8,467 bases of DNA from Thermoplasmata archaeon (GTDB lineage: Archaea; Thermoplasmatota; Thermoplasmata; Lutacidiplasmatales; UBA184): positions 1 to 8,467 of the forward strand of contig JASHQF010000038.1 of the NCBI GenBank assembly GCA_030037695.1. The letters run 5' to 3'. The notes under the pieces are model-generated. The model was not told the DNA's origin. It ran no database searches and worked only from the letters and a program-made list of their open reading frames with translations. Both the position numbers and the translations under genes were made by a program. This document shows, in pieces, positions 6,826-8,467 of this stretch. Within the stretch, counting starts at the first letter, position 1; the number at the start of each line of letters is the position of its first letter.

Positions 6826-7521
6826 CTACCGCTCGAGCGCGCGGCGGAGGATCCGCTGGGGCGTCCCGGAGAGCACCCGCTCGATCGCGCGGTCCGGCAC
6901 CCCGGCCCCGAGCGCGATCCGTCGCGCCTGGGCCCACGGGACGAGTTCCTGCGGCGCGTGGGCGTCCGAGTCGACGACGAGCTCCGCCCCGGCGTCGAGG
7001 GCCCGGCGCACGACCCCGCCGTTGCCGAGCGCGTGGCCGCGTCGGGCGGAGATCTCGAGCACGACCGAGTTCGCGGCCGCGAGCTCGGCGTCGCGGCGCG
7101 AGAGCAGACCGGGATGGGCGAGGATGTCGATCTCGCCGGAGAGGAGCGCGGCGCGGTTCGTCCCGGGAGGGACGTGCTCGGCGAGCGTCTCCCCGTGGAC
7201 GATCACGATCTCCGCCCCCGCGCGCCGCGACGCCCGCGCGACCGTGGCGATCGACCGGGGCGGCAGCTTGGTGAGCTCCACGCCAACGAGCGGGCGGAAC
7301 CCCACCCCCTCCCACGCCCGCGCCTCCCGGCGGAGCCGGTCGAGCAGCGGCGTCGGGTCCTCGAGGGCGAGGTGGTCGGTGACGGCGAGCGCGCGGTGGT
7401 CGAGCACCTTCGCCTCGTGCCACATGTCGGTGGGCGAGGTACTTCCGTCGGTGAGGTACGAGTGGGAGTGGAAATCGATCCGCCGCGGCGAGGAGGCCCG
7501 GGACCGGGGGCGGCGCGCCAT
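6826..7521 (-). CDS. PHP-domain metal-dependent phosphoesterase (HisPPase-like)
   Basis: With the ATG at 7521 the protein has 231 residues, the size of a stand-alone PHP domain. All the family's metal-binding motifs are visible: H18 and H20 (DFHSHS), D25, D49 and H50 (VTDHL), E82 (GVEL), H109 (IVHGE), H136 (ILAHPG), E156 (LEISAR), D186 and H188 (DSDAH). This predicts an active trinuclear-metal hydrolase of phosphoesters in the cytoplasm. The substrate cannot be told: the closest class is annotated as histidinol-phosphatase-like in archaea, but no histidine-biosynthesis gene is present here. A basic tail (residues 1-14) precedes the domain. An upstream GTG at 7533 would add four residues. I prefer the ATG because neither has a ribosome-binding site and the ATG sits about 25 bases from a weak TATA-like CCTAAGTCC. 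The stop is TAG. Confidence 0.9.
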   Translation of the reverse strand: MARRPRSRASSPRRIDFHSHSYLTDGSTSPTDMWHEAKVLDHRALAVTDHLALEDPTPLLDRLRREARAWEGVGFRPLVGVELTKLPPRSIATVARASRRAGAEIVIVHGETLAEHVPPGTNRAALLSGEIDILAHPGLLSRRDAELAAANSVVLEISARRGHALGNGGVVRRALDAGAELVVDSDAHAPQELVPWAQARRIALGAGVPDRAIERVLSGTPQRILRRALER

Positions 7522-7541
7522 CGTGTCCGGCACGTGTGCGA

Positions 7542-7549
7542 GGACTTAG
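7542..7549 (-). promoter_or_regulatory. Weak TATA-like element before the PHP gene
   Basis: The minus strand reads CCTAAGTC, centred about 25 bases from ATG 7521. It is a poor match to an archaeal TATA box, but it is the only AT-containing patch in the gap, and the ATG lacks a Shine-Dalgarno, which fits a leaderless transcript. Confidence 0.25.
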
Positions 7550-7564
7550 GCCGGTGGGCGGGGG

Positions 7565-7581
7565 GCCGTGGGCCCGACGGC
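7565..7581 (-). terminator. Short hairpin at the end of the membrane-protein operon
   Basis: GCCGT (7565-7569) and ACGGC (7577-7581) form a 5-bp stem with a 7-base loop overlapping the TAG stop of the small membrane protein. There is no T-tract. In DNA this GC-rich such stems arise by chance, so support is weak. Confidence 0.2.
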
Positions 7582-7880
7582 TACGCGGCCGGCGGCGACG
7601 CGGGCGGGGATCCCCCGCTCGACGTCGATCCGTCCGCGGGTGCGGCGGCGTTCCCGGGCGCCCACGGCGCGACCGGGGCGCTCTTCTTCGGGGTGTAGCG
7701 TCGCCCGAGCGCGTAGCCGATCCCGGCCCCGAGGACCCCGCCGACGACGATCCCGATCGCGAGGTACTCGACGGCCGGCAGGAGATCGCTCAGGTTGAAC
7801 CAGCCGAGCTGCTGGCCGAACACCACGGCGACGATGCCGAGGACGATGCCGGCGGAGGCGCCGTGCGAGGTCGCGCTCAT
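7581..7880 (-). CDS. Small two-span membrane protein with Pro/Ala/Ser-rich tail
   Basis: This 99-residue protein is of unknown function. Two hydrophobic spans are visible, about residues 9-27 (GIVLGIVAVVFGQQLGW) and 36-59 (AVEYLAIGIVVGGVLGAGIG), joined by a short loop (FNLSDLLP). A basic patch, RRYTPKK (60-66), follows the second span. By the positive-inside rule both ends lie in the cytoplasm. The tail (67-99) is rich in Pro, Ala, Ser and Gly and probably disordered. ATG 7880 overlaps the stop of the upstream gene as ATGA and has GGGAGG six bases before it, so the two genes are almost certainly translated from one mRNA. The pair may form one membrane complex; this is inference. I recall similar short proteins in Thermoplasmata but cannot name a family. 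Confidence 0.8.
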   Translation of the reverse strand: MSATSHGASAGIVLGIVAVVFGQQLGWFNLSDLLPAVEYLAIGIVVGGVLGAGIGYALGRRYTPKKSAPVAPWAPGNAAAPADGSTSSGGSPPASPPAA

Positions 7881-8467
7881 GCTCCCCCTCCCGACGGCGG
7901 CGGAGGCGGGGGGACGGGCGACGCTGCGGCAGGCTCCGGGGGCTCGGGGGCGGAGGGTGCGGTGGACCCGCCCTTGGGAGGGGTCGGCCGCGTGGTGCCG
8001 GGGAGGAGCGCCTGTCGGCCCGAGACCGCGAGGTTGTAGACCTCGTAGGCCCCGAGGGCGAGCAGGCCGATCGGCAGGACCGCCGCGATCGACGCGGGCG
8101 CGGTGACCTTGACGTAGAAGTTCTCGCTGAACGCCGACGTGCCGTTCGCGGCGAAGATCGTCGCCGTGAGCCGGAACAGTCCTTCGAAGGCGTAGGTCAG
8201 CTCTCCGGGGGACCAGCTCATCACGAACTCGCCCGAGTTGGACGGTCCCGGCGCGGTCGGCCCGATGTCGCGGGTCACGATCGGAAAGCCGAGGTAGTAC
8301 ATCGCGAGGCGGGCGTCGCTGAGATCGAGCAGCTCGGTAAGGGGTGAGTCCCAGGTGAACGTGACGTTCGCCGGGTGGCCGAACGTCGTGGAGATCGGCG
8401 ACGCGGCCGACCCGGCGACGCAGATGTCCTGTCCGTTCCAGCTCACCGAGGCGTTGACGTGCCAGGC
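7877..8467 (-). CDS. Single-span membrane protein with extracellular beta-rich domain and polyproline tail (5' end beyond window)
   Basis: The frame is open to the right edge, so the start is missing. 196 residues are visible, beginning AWHVNASVSWNGQDICVAGS. Residues 1 to about 124 look like an extracellular beta-sandwich, with sequons NAS, NVT and NGT and alternating hydrophobic strands (NVTFTW, ARLAMYYLGFPIVTRD, YAFEGLFRLTATIFAANGT, FYVKVTAP). A single membrane span covers about 126-148 (AVLPIGLLALGAYEVYNLAV). The tail (149-196) is Pro/Ala/Ser-rich and ends in a six-proline run plus SGGGA. A signal peptide is expected upstream, giving an outside N-terminus and a cytoplasmic tail. I recall this layout from hypothetical proteins of uncultured Thermoplasmata; the function is unknown. 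Its TGA overlaps the ATG of the next gene by four bases. The in-frame GTG at 8446 is not the start, because the domain continues upstream of it. Confidence 0.8.
   Translation of the reverse strand, partial: AWHVNASVSWNGQDICVAGSAASPISTTFGHPANVTFTWDSPLTELLDLSDARLAMYYLGFPIVTRDIGPTAPGPSNSGEFVMSWSPGELTYAFEGLFRLTATIFAANGTSAFSENFYVKVTAPASIAAVLPIGLLALGAYEVYNLAVSGRQALLPGTTRPTPPKGGSTAPSAPEPPEPAAASPVPPPPPPSGGGA
7887..7892 (-). promoter_or_regulatory. Shine-Dalgarno of the small membrane protein, inside the upstream gene
   Basis: The minus strand reads GGGAGG, six bases before ATG 7880, within the last codons of the upstream gene. It fixes this start and supports translational coupling at the ATGA overlap. 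Confidence 0.6.

Noticed and set aside
5582..7423. 613-codon minus-strand frame spanning the M29-like and PHP genes
   Set aside because: It crosses two well-supported genes in another frame and reads as Arg/Gly/Pro-rich noise.
6454..7698. 414-codon plus-strand frame opposite the M29-like and PHP genes
   Set aside because: Antisense shadow; the PHP metal motifs fix the coding strand.
7877..8446. GTG 8446 as the start of the single-span membrane protein
   Set aside because: The frame continues upstream as AWHVNAS, which completes a beta strand and a sequon, and there is no signal peptide after 8446. The gene is cut by the window edge.

Overview
The window is GC-rich throughout and tightly packed with genes. 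It is most likely archaeal, probably a high-GC uncultured Thermoplasmatota. Support for this: a TATA-like box centred 26 bases before the ATG at 6747, as in archaeal leaderless promoters; an archaeal-type PHP phosphoesterase; and membrane proteins that resemble hypothetical proteins I remember from Thermoplasmata. That resemblance is memory, not a search. The lineage is an inference, and archaeon versus bacterium is about 3:1 in my judgement.

Layout. Positions 4601 down to 1 (minus strand) hold one uninterrupted reading frame that runs off the left edge: 1,533 codons of a secreted giant surface protein with a signal peptide, a short linker and 15 complete Ig-like units. The units alternate strictly between two types, and each carries one C-X11-C cysteine pair. 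A 117-bp divergent spacer separates it from a plus-strand class III nucleotidyl cyclase (4719-5585), which has a complete catalytic residue set behind a small beta-rich N-terminal domain. The cyclase converges, across a 61-bp spacer with a perfect 8-bp hairpin, on an M29-like aminopeptidase homologue (6747-5647, minus) that appears to lack the usual metal ligands. Upstream of that, also on the minus strand, are a PHP-domain phosphoesterase (7521-6826) and a translationally coupled pair of membrane proteins (right edge-7877 and 7880-7581) with proline-rich tails.

How the genes may work together. The repeat protein and the coupled membrane pair are envelope components. The cyclase could make cAMP in the cytoplasm and shares the intergenic region with the surface gene, so co-regulation is possible but unproven. 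The PHP and M29-like proteins look like ordinary cytoplasmic hydrolases or their relatives, each with its own candidate promoter. I see no RNA genes, CRISPR arrays, insertion sequences or attachment sites. No stretch over 300 bases lacks a gene. The most notable object is the alternating two-type repeat protein: its second unit type is exactly 93 residues in all seven copies.
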